From an uncultured Sphingomonadaceae bacterium (GTDB lineage: Bacteria > Pseudomonadota > Alphaproteobacteria > Sphingomonadales > Sphingomonadaceae): a stretch of 64,000 nt of DNA. Within the stretch, counting starts at the first letter, position 1, and every line of letters starts with the position of its first letter. Both the position numbers and the translations under genes were made by a program. This document shows, in pieces, positions 10,394-19,263 of this stretch. The stretch spans positions 1 to 64,000 of the forward strand of contig CANMBD010000003.1 in the NCBI GenBank assembly GCA_947495985.1. Direction: 5' to 3'. The notes beneath the pieces are model-generated. The model had not been told where the DNA came from, did not search any database, and saw only the letters and a list, made by a program, of their open reading frames with translations.

Positions 10394-11341
10394 TCATGTT
10401 CCCTTGATTGCGCGGTAAATCTTGTGGCGCAATGCTGGCGGCATTAACCGTGCGGCCTCGATCATCAGGAAAAGTCCAAAACCTTCCGGCAAGCATAAAT
10501 TGCGCGAGAATTGCGACGAGATTTCACCGCCCTTGAAGGAAAAGCGCGCATAGAGGCCGATTTGCTGGTTGATCAGCTTGCGCAGCAATGCCCTTTCTTC
10601 TTCCCCTGCTGTTGTCATCATTGCCCGAGCCGTGTCGACCAATATGGGGATGCTGTCGGGATTAGTGGTCTTGCTTACCTTGTTATCCGTATCGCGATGA
10701 AATTCAGCGCTGACCTTTGGTACATAGGTAAAAGGCGCATGGGATAGAGCGCGTAACCACATATCCTTATCGCCGCCTCGTACTGCCTTCCCGGCCGGAA
10801 ACGGACCCGCTCGATGAAGCAGATCACGACGAAAGGCAGCCGCGCTGGTCCAGATTGGGCATTCTCCGCTACGCACCCAGATATCAAGACTCTCCCGAAA
10901 ATAGGCACTGCGTCCGGCAATAGCTGCAAGCGCATCTGTCATTTTGGACGGCTGCCTATGGGTAACAAAAACATGATCATAGCGTGTTGCAACACATCCA
11001 GCCTCCGGTGCTGCTTCAATCGCGGCTGCCATGTCTGCAAGATGAGACGGATGCCAGATATCGTCTGCGTCGAGAAAAGCGATCCAGTTGCCGTTGGCTT
11101 CGGCTATCCCCAAATTACGTGCCGCATACCCGCCCGGCCCCGGTATGTCCCGAAACAGCAGGCGAATGCGCGGATCATTCATGTTCGAGAGGATTGCCGC
11201 GCTGTCATCGGTGGATGCATCATCGATGAGGATGACCTCGCTGGGTGGCCGGGTCTGTTGCAACGCACTAGCCACGCTCGCAGCGACATGTCTGGCCTTG
11301 TTGTGGACCGGAATGACAACAGAGAATCTTAGATCGATCAT
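10394..11341 (-). CDS. Glycosyltransferase family 2
   Basis: About 315 residues with a GT-A fold. The N-terminal motif FSVVIPVHNKARHV, then VILIDDASTDDS, and the DxD-type metal site FLDADDIW identify an inverting GT2 enzyme. Its C-terminal part (RFSFKGGEISSQFSRNL...) is of the kind seen in peripheral EPS and LPS transferases. Start ATG at 11341 was chosen because the GT2 motif begins immediately after it; an upstream in-frame start lacks homology. It is the first gene of the minus-strand EPS run and is divergent from the GT25 gene. Confidence 0.87.
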   Translation of the reverse strand: MIDLRFSVVIPVHNKARHVAASVASALQQTRPPSEVILIDDASTDDSAAILSNMNDPRIRLLFRDIPGPGGYAARNLGIAEANGNWIAFLDADDIWHPSHLADMAAAIEAAPEAGCVATRYDHVFVTHRQPSKMTDALAAIAGRSAYFRESLDIWVRSGECPIWTSAAAFRRDLLHRAGPFPAGKAVRGGDKDMWLRALSHAPFTYVPKVSAEFHRDTDNKVSKTTNPDSIPILVDTARAMMTTAGEEERALLRKLINQQIGLYARFSFKGGEISSQFSRNLCLPEGFGLFLMIEAARLMPPALRHKIYRAIKGT

Positions 11342-11552
11342 TCTATCCCGTTTTTTGCAGTGCCGAAGATAATGTGTTGCTTGGCGTCGACGAATGGATT
11401 TTTCGCCTTGCCAGCAGCGCGATACAGGCATTTATAGAACTTAGCTCCTTCGTTGTGCAATGCAGTAAAAATCGGTCGGTCTGGGGATTCGAACGACCGA
11501 ACCCGGACGACTTTTTAATCCGCATCTTCAAATGCCGGACAAAGGAACTGTA

Positions 11553-12305
11553 ATGGCGCGTGGCTCAGTGCGAACCAAGATTTTCGTCATCAGTATGCGC
11601 GGCGCTGGCGAACGGCGACGGATATTTACGGAAAGCGAGATACCGGATTCGATAGATTGGAAATTTTTCGATGCCCATGAGTCGCTGCATCCCGACCTTC
11701 ATTATGATGAGGATCAGGCAATCATTGCCAAGGGGCGGCCGCTGACCGCTGGTGAGCGTGGTTGCTATTCGAGTCACTATGCACTTTGGAAGCAATTGGC
11801 AGAAGACGATGTGGATCAATATGTCATTCTTGAAGATGATATTCTTGCCGACTGGAGTTTTATCAAACCGCTGATTGTCGAAGATCATGCGGAAGCTGGC
11901 CGTGATTACATCCGGCTCTATTACAAAAAACCTGCGCCTGCCCGGATATTGGAGAAAGATTTCATTTGCCGGACCACACGGCTGATTGAGATATCCGGAT
12001 ATTGTTTTGGAACCCAGGCTTATTTACTCACCAAAAACGGAGCCAACCGGTTTATCGCCCAAACACGCGATGTGATCCGGCCGATTGACGACCAGATGGA
12101 CCGGTCATGGATACACGGCATAGCCAATCTTGCAGTTTTTCCGTTTCCTGTGTTGGAACGATCGGTCCCCAGTGAAATCGGGACGTCCCGTTTTGATTCC
12201 TATAAAATTCCGGAACGATTGAGGTTGAAGCGTTTTGTTTCGCGGAACCGTGAGCGCGCCAGCTATCAATTGCGGGGGCGTCGCCGTCTCCGATTTCAGC
12301 TCTAG
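11553..12305 (+). CDS. Glycosyltransferase family 25 (LPS/EPS type)
   Basis: A 250-residue protein with the GT25 landmarks: N-terminal KIFVISMRGAGERR, GERGCYSSHYALW (67-79), the metal-binding EDD in VILEDDIL (91-98), and a region near 150-165 with YCFGTQAYLLTKNGA. It should transfer a hexose to the EPS or LPS glycan. The ATG at 11553 has AAAGGA six bases upstream and is better than the ATG at 11532. It heads the plus-strand EPS run and is followed 3 nt later by the flippase gene. Confidence 0.85.
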   Translation: MARGSVRTKIFVISMRGAGERRRIFTESEIPDSIDWKFFDAHESLHPDLHYDEDQAIIAKGRPLTAGERGCYSSHYALWKQLAEDDVDQYVILEDDILADWSFIKPLIVEDHAEAGRDYIRLYYKKPAPARILEKDFICRTTRLIEISGYCFGTQAYLLTKNGANRFIAQTRDVIRPIDDQMDRSWIHGIANLAVFPFPVLERSVPSEIGTSRFDSYKIPERLRLKRFVSRNRERASYQLRGRRRLRFQL

Positions 12306-12308
12306 CCA

Positions 12309-13832
12309 ATGGGTGATCAGCGCATGACGGAAAAGAGTAGCGATTTTTCTGACAATGCTTCGGCATTGTTCGATAATTCACTACGCCAGAAAACCAAGAA
12401 ATCTCTGGGCTGGACGGTAACCAAGGCGCTGAGCGACCAGGTCTTTTCGCTTGTTATTTTCATTTTGCTGGCCCGGTTGCTGACCAAGGAAGAAATCGGC
12501 ATCTTCGCCATGGTCTATGTCTTTTCGGAAGTCGGCAGGATCATTGCGACTGGCGGTCTGGTGCAGCTTATCGCGCGAGCGAAGAAGATCGACAACCTTC
12601 AGATCAACACGATTTTCTGGACGAATATGGGCATCGCGTTCGCCTATGTGGCGCTGATCTGGATTTGCGCGCCGCTGCTGGCGGGTTTGCTGAACCAGCC
12701 AGGATTGGTATGGCCGCTGCAAATATTGTCGCTGGCACTGCCAATTAATGCGCTAGGCGCCTCACATTTTGCGCTGCGCCTGCGTGAGTTTGGGCACAAA
12801 ACGGTTGCGGTGCGCTCAATCTTGGCCGGCATCATTGGTGGTAGTGCCGCAGTGGCTGCGGCGCTATCGGGCTGGGGTATCTGGTCGCTCGTCCTCCAGC
12901 GTTGTGTGGCCGAAACTGTGAGCACCATTCTCGCCTGGGCTTCTTATCGCTGGGTACCGGGACTGAAGTTTAACTGGGCACAAGCGAAACAGAATTTTGC
13001 CTTCTCCAGTAACTTGACAGTTGCACAGCTGATTTTTCTTATGCTGGTGCGGATACAGGATTTGCTGATTGGAGCCAGTCTCGGCGCGGCTGCCGTTGGT
13101 GTCTACCGCGTGGCGTGGCGATCCACCGAAATGTTTGCCAATGCCGCGATACAGCCATTCTCGCAGGTTGGTTTGCAAATCTATTCCCGGCTGCAGGAAA
13201 ATCCGGCTGCGATGCAGAAAGCCTATAAGGCGATGCTCGGCATCTGTTCCGCTTTATCGTTTCCAGCCCTGGTCGGTTTTGGCGTTATCGCGCCCGATCT
13301 GGTGCCGCTGGTATTTGGCAGCAAATGGCAGGCAGCCGGCAACCTTGCCCAGGTCTTCGCTTTCATGGCGATCCCCTATACGCTGAACTTCTTTGCATCC
13401 CCGGTCCTCTCTGCAGTGGGGAATACACATCGTCAGCGAACACTGGCGATTATTCAACTGGTATCGACGTTGATCCTTACTCTCTTGGCCTTGCCCTATG
13501 GATTGACCGCTGTTGCCATAGCCTATGTTGTTCGTTCTTATCTGACTTTGCCACTTCAGATGCACTTCCTGAAAGAAGCCTCCGGTATTGGCGCCAAGGC
13601 TAGTTTTGATGCGATCAAGGCGCCTTTTTTTGTATCAACCACAATGGGGCTATTGCTTTGGACCGGCTTGCAACTTTTCTCAGCTGAACAGCCTCTCTCA
13701 TGGAAAGGGCTGTTTATCATCATAGCTGGGGCCGCTCTGTTTTACGCTGCAGGCCTGCTCATGATTTCCGCAACTTATCGCCGTTTAGTCTCAGATTTTC
13801 TGCCTCTGAAGGAGCTTTCCCCCCATGCCTGA
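12309..13832 (+). CDS. Polysaccharide flippase, MOP superfamily (Wzx/WzxC-like)
   Basis: A 507-residue protein with about 12-14 hydrophobic segments and the MOP-family start SLGWTVTKALSDQVFSLVIFILLARLL, followed by a KEEIGIFAMVYVF segment. It should flip undecaprenyl-linked repeat units to the periplasm for the Wzy polymerase. An alternative ATG at 12324 is possible. It overlaps the next gene by 8 nt, so the GT25, flippase, pyruvyltransferase and GT4 genes form one operon. Confidence 0.88.
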   Translation: MGDQRMTEKSSDFSDNASALFDNSLRQKTKKSLGWTVTKALSDQVFSLVIFILLARLLTKEEIGIFAMVYVFSEVGRIIATGGLVQLIARAKKIDNLQINTIFWTNMGIAFAYVALIWICAPLLAGLLNQPGLVWPLQILSLALPINALGASHFALRLREFGHKTVAVRSILAGIIGGSAAVAAALSGWGIWSLVLQRCVAETVSTILAWASYRWVPGLKFNWAQAKQNFAFSSNLTVAQLIFLMLVRIQDLLIGASLGAAAVGVYRVAWRSTEMFANAAIQPFSQVGLQIYSRLQENPAAMQKAYKAMLGICSALSFPALVGFGVIAPDLVPLVFGSKWQAAGNLAQVFAFMAIPYTLNFFASPVLSAVGNTHRQRTLAIIQLVSTLILTLLALPYGLTAVAIAYVVRSYLTLPLQMHFLKEASGIGAKASFDAIKAPFFVSTTMGLLLWTGLQLFSAEQPLSWKGLFIIIAGAALFYAAGLLMISATYRRLVSDFLPLKELSPHA

Positions 13833-14826
13833 ACAACTCACACTTTCAAATGATTCGGCTGCAGCCGTTCTGGATCACCTCCGACAGGAAATATCGGATA
13901 AGATCGAGCCGATGATTGATGACCTGCCTTATGCGTTGCTCGACTTCCCGGATCATTCCAACGTCGGTGACTCTGCCATCTGGCTGGGCGAAAAGCGTTT
14001 TTTTGAGGAGCATGCCCAATCACCATCTTATGTCAGTAGTTTGAAGTCCCATGTGTCTAATCAAATGGAGCAAGCAATTGGTGGCGGGACCATCTTCCTG
14101 CATGGTGGCGGGAATTTTGGTACCATCTGGAAATCACATCAGGATTTCCGAATAGAACTGATGGGCCGCTTCCCGGGCCAGAAAATCATACAGCTGCCGC
14201 AGTCTATCTACTTTGACAACTATGATGCCGTGGATGAAACAGCACGTGCCATCGAAAAACACGGTAATTTCACACTGCTTGTGCGGGATCAAAGATCCTA
14301 TGAGTTTGCGCGGTGTCATTTTCAATGCGAGGTCTTCTTGTGCCCCGATATGGCTTTCTATCTGGAACCGCTCGAGCGGCATGCGCCCGTCCATGATCTT
14401 TATTATCTGATGCGCACCGACTTTGAGCGGTCAGTCATGGGTAAGGCCAGTCATCCAGGTCACTCGGTCGAAATTGGCGACTGGCTGAACGAGGATAAAT
14501 TACAAATGAAAATGGCCTCGGCCGCTTCCAAGCTTATGGATTTTGGCCAAAGCCCCGATACAGCCCGAGCCATGAAATATGATCGTTTGGCGCAGAATCG
14601 GTTAAAACGCGGCATTGGTCTTTTGTCTTCTGGCCATGTCGTTGTGACTGATCGCCTGCATGGGCATATCATCTCCACCTTGCTTGCGATCCCGCATGTC
14701 ACGCTCGACAATAGCTATGGCAAGCTTCAGAACTTTATACAGGCATGGACATCTGGAATTTCGTTCATGCGGACCGCAGATACGCTTGAAGAAGCGCGGG
14801 GCCTGGCGGAAGGGCTATTGTCATGA
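13825..14826 (+). CDS. Polysaccharide pyruvyl transferase family protein
   Basis: A 333-residue protein of the CsaB/GumL/WcaK-type family. Visible landmarks are DHSNVGDSAIW near residue 43, the glycine-rich GGGTIFLHGGGNFG (about 86-100) and the C-terminal VVVTDRLHGHIISTLLAIPH, whose RLHG is the conserved donor-site motif. It should add ketal-linked pyruvate from phosphoenolpyruvate to a sugar residue, giving the EPS a negative charge. It overlaps the flippase by 8 nt and the following GT4 gene by 4 nt (ATGA). Confidence 0.85.
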   Translation: MPEQLTLSNDSAAAVLDHLRQEISDKIEPMIDDLPYALLDFPDHSNVGDSAIWLGEKRFFEEHAQSPSYVSSLKSHVSNQMEQAIGGGTIFLHGGGNFGTIWKSHQDFRIELMGRFPGQKIIQLPQSIYFDNYDAVDETARAIEKHGNFTLLVRDQRSYEFARCHFQCEVFLCPDMAFYLEPLERHAPVHDLYYLMRTDFERSVMGKASHPGHSVEIGDWLNEDKLQMKMASAASKLMDFGQSPDTARAMKYDRLAQNRLKRGIGLLSSGHVVVTDRLHGHIISTLLAIPHVTLDNSYGKLQNFIQAWTSGISFMRTADTLEEARGLAEGLLS

Positions 14827-15974
14827 AGGTGGCGGTTACCGGGCTCCGTGGTATTCCAGATGTAATGGGCGGAGTGGAAACGCATTGCGAAGAAATGCTA
14901 CCGCGCGTCAAAGCTATCCACCCGAGCCTCGACATCACGGTCTTTGCGCGAGCGCCTTATGTCAAAAATCCCGAATATGATTTTCGGGGTGTCTCCGTTG
15001 TCAGCGTTTCGTCTCCTGTGTCGGTTTGGCAGGAGGCGATAGTTTCCACCTTCAACGCCATCATGGCAGCGCGGCGGGATGGTATGGATGTGATTCATAT
15101 TCATGCGATAGGGCCAGCTCTGCTCACTCCAATGGCGCGGTTACTGGGCCTGAAGGTAGTCTTGACTCATCATGGTGAAGACTATAAGCGCGCCAAATGG
15201 GGCCGATTTCCACGCTTTGCACTCAAGACGGGTGAACGGTTTGGCCTTTGGTTTGCCAATCATGTGATCGCCGTATCTCCTTCGCTGACAAAGCGGCTGC
15301 AACAGTCTTTCCCAAGCGCAAGTAGCCGCATCTCCTACATCCCCAATGGGGCACCGGAACTTCCCGATGCGCCCGGCGACGCACTGTCGCGTTTCTCACT
15401 GGAGCAGGGCAAATACGTCCTCGCCGTTGCGCGGTTGGTTCCGGAAAAAGGCCTGCACGACCTTATCACGGCGCATGCCCAGATAGATGATGGCCGGAAA
15501 TTGGTGATCGTAGGCGGCGCTGATCATGCCAGCGATTACTCAGAGTCGTTGCTCAAACTTGCCAATGAAAATATCATATTTACCGGCCTACAGGATCGGG
15601 GCACATTGCGGGAACTTTATGAAAATGCCGATCTTTTTGTAATGCCCTCCTATCATGAGGGCCTACCCATCGCTGCGCTGGAGGCAGGATCCTGTTCCAC
15701 ACCAATGCTGCTCAGCGATATTCAACCCAATCTTGATATCGGTTTGCCCGAAAGTGATTATTTTCCCGTTGGTAATACCGGCGCGCTGGCAGAAGCGCTG
15801 AACCAGCCCACCTATCTATACCGGGTTGATGCAGCGGAATTCCGCCGGAAATTTGATTGGGATCAGATCGCAATGCAAACGTCATCCGTGTACCAAAAAA
15901 TCATGGCAGGGCAGGGCGGCTCAAAAGCTGTTACGATGGACGATCACACCAAAAGTACGGGCCAAGATCAGTAG
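14823..15974 (+). CDS. Glycosyltransferase family 4
   Basis: A 383-residue GT-B enzyme. The N terminus TGLRGIPDVMGGVETHCEE is the acceptor-domain glycine loop of the rhamnosyl/mannosyl-type GT4 group, and E279-GLPIAALE287 is the E-x7-E donor motif. HHGEDYKRAKWGRF near 116-128 is also typical. It starts on an ATGA overlap with the pyruvyltransferase. Its 3' end overlaps the convergent priming-transferase gene by 54 nt. Confidence 0.88.
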   Translation: MKVAVTGLRGIPDVMGGVETHCEEMLPRVKAIHPSLDITVFARAPYVKNPEYDFRGVSVVSVSSPVSVWQEAIVSTFNAIMAARRDGMDVIHIHAIGPALLTPMARLLGLKVVLTHHGEDYKRAKWGRFPRFALKTGERFGLWFANHVIAVSPSLTKRLQQSFPSASSRISYIPNGAPELPDAPGDALSRFSLEQGKYVLAVARLVPEKGLHDLITAHAQIDDGRKLVIVGGADHASDYSESLLKLANENIIFTGLQDRGTLRELYENADLFVMPSYHEGLPIAALEAGSCSTPMLLSDIQPNLDIGLPESDYFPVGNTGALAEALNQPTYLYRVDAAEFRRKFDWDQIAMQTSSVYQKIMAGQGGSKAVTMDDHTKSTGQDQ

Positions 15975-17315
15975 GTCGAAACCTGGTGACCAGCGTTGGA
16001 TATATTCCAGATCTGATGCAAGCCGGTTTTCGAGATCCTCTTGCGTCATGGTCGCTCCCCGAAAACCGCGCACCTGCGCCAAACCGGTGAGGCCGGGTAC
16101 CGTCGCGTGACGCAGCCAATAATTGCGGTCGATTTCCCAGAACAGTTTGCTGTCGGCTTTGGAACCCAAAGCGTGAGGCCGTGGTCCGACAAGGCTCATC
16201 GTTCCGACCAGCACATTGAACAACTGTGGCAGTTCATCAATGCTGGTGGCACGAATGAAACGGCCGACACGGGTGATCCGGTCATCATCGCGGTCCGTTG
16301 ATCGGTCACCGTTCAAATCACACAAATCATCACGCATGCTGCGAAACTTGTAGATATGAAAAAGCCGGTTGCCGTGGCCTAATCGTTTCTGTTTGAATAA
16401 TATCGGGCCGGGGCTTTCGAGTTTGATCGCGATGGCCGTAATTATCATCAATGGCGCGAGGAAGAGGATCGCCAACGATACCAGAACCAGATCCATTCCA
16501 CGTTTCAACCATAATTGCGTACGGGTCAGTGGCTTCACCTGCGAAGGATGAAGCGGCAACTCACTATATTTGGCTGCGGGTGCAAACCGGTAGTGGCGAT
16601 GGACTTCGCCCGTCACGCCGGTGCTTTTCAGGACCAGAGCCCAATCGTTATGCCGCTCGCCGGGACAAGCTACTATCACTCGGTCGATCGACTGGAACAG
16701 ATTTCCCAGCCGGTTGAGCATGACGGGATCGGAAACATCCGGGTTCAAACCGATATCCTTGGCGTGGATCACTTGCTTATCTCTGATCGTGCCGTGGGGA
16801 ACACCGTCTATGATGACCAGCTCGCTGACTGGATTTGTGCCTAGCATCCGCTTGGCGAAGGCATAGCATACATAGCGGCCGCCGGTGATCAGCGCTGATG
16901 AAATCAGAAATCCGAAAGCCACAAAGGAAGGATGATGGGACTTGAATATCGACAATCCAAAAAGAACGAACAGGATAAGAGTCAATGTGGTAAATAGCGA
17001 GGCTATACTGCGGATCGTCGCGCTTGTGTTCCGGTATAGAGCCCTTCTGCCATAGGCTTTATTATTCAGCGCTATGGCAAGAAAAATGGGGATCGACAAA
17101 ATACCAAGCTTTAACCCGGGTGATGCGAACGGCTGGTCCAACAACAAGGCATTGCTGATCAGAAAGCCGGCGAAAACCGCCAATGCATCAGTAAAAAGCA
17201 TGACCGAGTAAATTCCTATCCGCCATGACCGCTTGGTCAGGATCGCGTTTTTTCGCGGTGCTATTTTTGTGGTTGTGAAAGACGCATTTTGAAGAGCGCG
17301 TAGATTGGCTGTCAT
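15921..17315 (-). CDS. Undecaprenyl-phosphate sugar phosphotransferase (priming transferase, WcaJ/GelB-type)
   Basis: 464 residues. Four or five N-terminal membrane segments (about 30-150) precede a degenerate nucleotide-binding-like domain. The C-terminal bacterial sugar transferase domain starts at about 268 ([12 protein letters not shown]) and carries [31 protein letters not shown] and SLVGPRPH. The enzyme puts the first sugar-1-phosphate, usually glucose, on undecaprenyl phosphate and so starts each EPS repeat. It is transcribed alone from the 17.3-17.7 kb regulatory region. Confidence 0.9.
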   Translation of the reverse strand: MTANLRALQNASFTTTKIAPRKNAILTKRSWRIGIYSVMLFTDALAVFAGFLISNALLLDQPFASPGLKLGILSIPIFLAIALNNKAYGRRALYRNTSATIRSIASLFTTLTLILFVLFGLSIFKSHHPSFVAFGFLISSALITGGRYVCYAFAKRMLGTNPVSELVIIDGVPHGTIRDKQVIHAKDIGLNPDVSDPVMLNRLGNLFQSIDRVIVACPGERHNDWALVLKSTGVTGEVHRHYRFAPAAKYSELPLHPSQVKPLTRTQLWLKRGMDLVLVSLAILFLAPLMIITAIAIKLESPGPILFKQKRLGHGNRLFHIYKFRSMRDDLCDLNGDRSTDRDDDRITRVGRFIRATSIDELPQLFNVLVGTMSLVGPRPHALGSKADSKLFWEIDRNYWLRHATVPGLTGLAQVRGFRGATMTQEDLENRLASDLEYIQRWSPGFDLLILARTFGVIVHRNSF

Positions 17316-17693
17316 CCGAGAACCCTTTCGCGATCATTTCAGCAATGCGGTGCCGCCAGTATGTTTGAAACTATAAGGTTCAAAGTTATGCTGCATCGCA
17401 ACAACAAATATCACCATCACATCTCTATAATGCCACTCGGAACGTGTTTGATGGTATTTAATATGCTGAAACGGGTTGAAAATATTCCCCTGAGAATTTC
17501 TCCTGAATAATATGTGCCATCCCCAAACTGGCTTGTCACGCTATGTTGGTGGCGTGAGAGACGGGGTGTGTATTCAACACGATTAGATACCATATGGTCT
17601 AATGGCAGTTGCTCCGACTCGCATTTACCCCGACTTCAGTTCAATCAAAGCTAATGCTGCATCGCAATAAAACATCGCAAAGGAACAAAGGTT
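17316..17693. promoter_or_regulatory. Divergent regulatory region with a repeated 14-mer and a palindrome
   Basis: 378 bases without a gene between the divergent priming-transferase and acetyltransferase genes. The exact 14-mer ATGCTGCATCGCAA occurs at 17388-17401 and 17654-17667 in the same orientation, one copy near each gene. Between them, ACCATATGGT (17589-17598) is a perfect palindrome flanked by TTAG and CTAA. These are candidate operators for EPS control; no regulator gene is nearby. Confidence 0.55.
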
Positions 17694-18371
17694 TTGAGTG
17701 AAGTGCTGACGCAAAATGCCAATATTATAAGCAATCGAACGACCAACAGTCGGAGCCTTCGCCATACTTGGGCGCTTATATTGTCAGATCTGTATCGCTA
17801 TGCCGGGAACAAGCGCGCACGCTCTTTCCTCCGCCACTATTTCTTCACACCTGGGTTTAAATATTCTGTGATCATGCGTCTCTGCGGTTGCATGAAAATG
17901 CGGACAATCATGCGTTACCTGCTATATCCTTTTTTTAAACTGTTGTTGCTGCGATACCGCTATAAATATGGCATAGCTATTCCAGAATATACCAGGATCG
18001 GTCCCGGATTTTTCATCAATCGTTTTGGCAACATCATGGTCAATGGCGATGCGATCATCGGTGCCAATTGCAATATCACCCATGGGGCTATGCTTGGGCA
18101 AATGAACCGGGGACCAAAACAGGGCTCGCCCATATTAGGAGATGGTGTGTTCCTGGCGGCAGGATGCAAGGTTATCGGCAGAATATATATCGGTAATCGC
18201 GCGGCTGTCGGGGCCAATGCTGTTGTTACCAAAGACGTCCCTGATGACGCCGCAGTCGGCGGTATTCCGGCGAAGATATTGTCGATGAACGGATCTGAAG
18301 GTTATATCAACCGCCGGGTCGATAGCGATTACCGCACCGGATATAAGCCGGATGGGCTGTCCAAACGCTAG
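17694..18371 (+). CDS. Serine-acetyltransferase-like O-acetyltransferase (left-handed beta-helix)
   Basis: 225 residues. The C-terminal half (about 95-195) has hexapeptide repeats (IMVNGDAIIGANCNI, PILGDGVFLAAGCKVIG, YIGNRAAVGANAVVTKDV) and ends in the family closing motif PAKIL. The N-terminal part lacks the full CysE helical domain and has a hydrophobic patch near 80, as in EPS acetyltransferases. It most likely acetylates an EPS sugar using acetyl-CoA. The start is TTG with AGGA upstream. Its TAG overlaps the stop of the convergent OPX gene in a shared CTAG. Confidence 0.78.
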   Translation: MSEVLTQNANIISNRTTNSRSLRHTWALILSDLYRYAGNKRARSFLRHYFFTPGFKYSVIMRLCGCMKMRTIMRYLLYPFFKLLLLRYRYKYGIAIPEYTRIGPGFFINRFGNIMVNGDAIIGANCNITHGAMLGQMNRGPKQGSPILGDGVFLAAGCKVIGRIYIGNRAAVGANAVVTKDVPDDAAVGGIPAKILSMNGSEGYINRRVDSDYRTGYKPDGLSKR

Positions 18372-18955
18372 AAGAAGCGCTCTGCAATTCGAATGGTGTC
18401 ACCGGGGTAAATGCGGGTATTGCTGCCCAGCCTGATTTTCACCTCCCGGGGCTGGTCCGAACGCTTTAAAAATATCTGCTTTTGTTGTGCTCGATAGGTG
18501 AAGCCGTCCGCTTTAGCGATCGCTGCCAATATGGTCATGTCAGGAACATAGGGATATTCCCCGGGTTTGTTAACTTCACCTAATATGTAGATGGGTCGAT
18601 AATTTTTGACTTCAACGTTGACCTGGGGATTTAAAACATAACCGTCAGAGAGCGCTGCCGCTATGCTTTTACCGAGAGCGGCTGGTGTCAGCCCAGCTGC
18701 TTTGATGTCCCCAACCAACGGGAAGGAGAGAACACCGTTCGCGCCGATATTAAACTCTCCAGTGAGCGTGTCCTCGCCGTAGGTGACAACCTGGATCGTC
18801 TCGCCGGCTCGCAAAGGATACGACACATCGATATCGGGTTGTTCAGCGGTCTCCACCGGAAAGGCGCCTGATGATGTGCAGCCTGCAACCAAAAGCGGTG
18901 CAACAATAACGAGCCCGATATTTTGAAAGGCCATGTATAGAAAACGACGTTTCAT
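18368..18955 (-). CDS. Short OPX-type polysaccharide export lipoprotein (Wza-like)
   Basis: 195 residues. A lipoprotein signal ends in LLVAGC (Cys near residue 26). The export (PES) domain follows (YPLRAGETIQVVTYGEDTLTG, then NIGANGVLSFPLVGDIKAAG), and one SLBB domain (IYILGEVNKPGEYPY...). The protein stops at RIAERFF, with no C-terminal amphipathic helix, so unlike E. coli Wza it cannot itself span the outer membrane. It should form the periplasmic ring joining the Wzc-type protein to an outer-membrane partner, probably the beta-barrel at 3755-5107. Confidence 0.87.
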   Translation of the reverse strand: MKRRFLYMAFQNIGLVIVAPLLVAGCTSSGAFPVETAEQPDIDVSYPLRAGETIQVVTYGEDTLTGEFNIGANGVLSFPLVGDIKAAGLTPAALGKSIAAALSDGYVLNPQVNVEVKNYRPIYILGEVNKPGEYPYVPDMTILAAIAKADGFTYRAQQKQIFLKRSDQPREVKIRLGSNTRIYPGDTIRIAERFF

Positions 18956-19263
18956 CCAATGTCACCTGCAATTCCGCAATAAGTCATTTGCCCCGCACAA
19001 TGTTTCGACTAGCTCGCTCCACCAATAGCTCAAGCATGACGCGATAATCTGAAAGACAAATTAGCTCAGTGGACGCTATTGAAGTCGTTCCGCGAGCCAA
19101 TTCTTTGCATTTCCTTGTTCGGCCGGAATTTGCACGGAGCCTTTCCGGCAAAACAAGAAAGCAATTTCATGGAGCAGGGAAGTGCAATAGAGCCCGGTTT
19201 AACCCATAAACGGAGTTTGGAAATCAACTAAACATAACTAGTTAAACAGAAAACCAGCCGGAC
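18956..19263. other. Intergenic region, OPX gene to GST gene
   Basis: 308 bases without a convincing gene. It should contain the OPX promoter, reading leftward, and the end of the GST transcript. I see no RNA gene; a TTAGCTCAGTGG string near 19061 resembles a tRNA D-arm but has no cloverleaf around it. Confidence 0.5.

Noticed and set aside
19061..19073. TTAGCTCAGTGG string resembling a tRNA D-arm
   Set aside because: No acceptor, anticodon or T-arm can be built around it.
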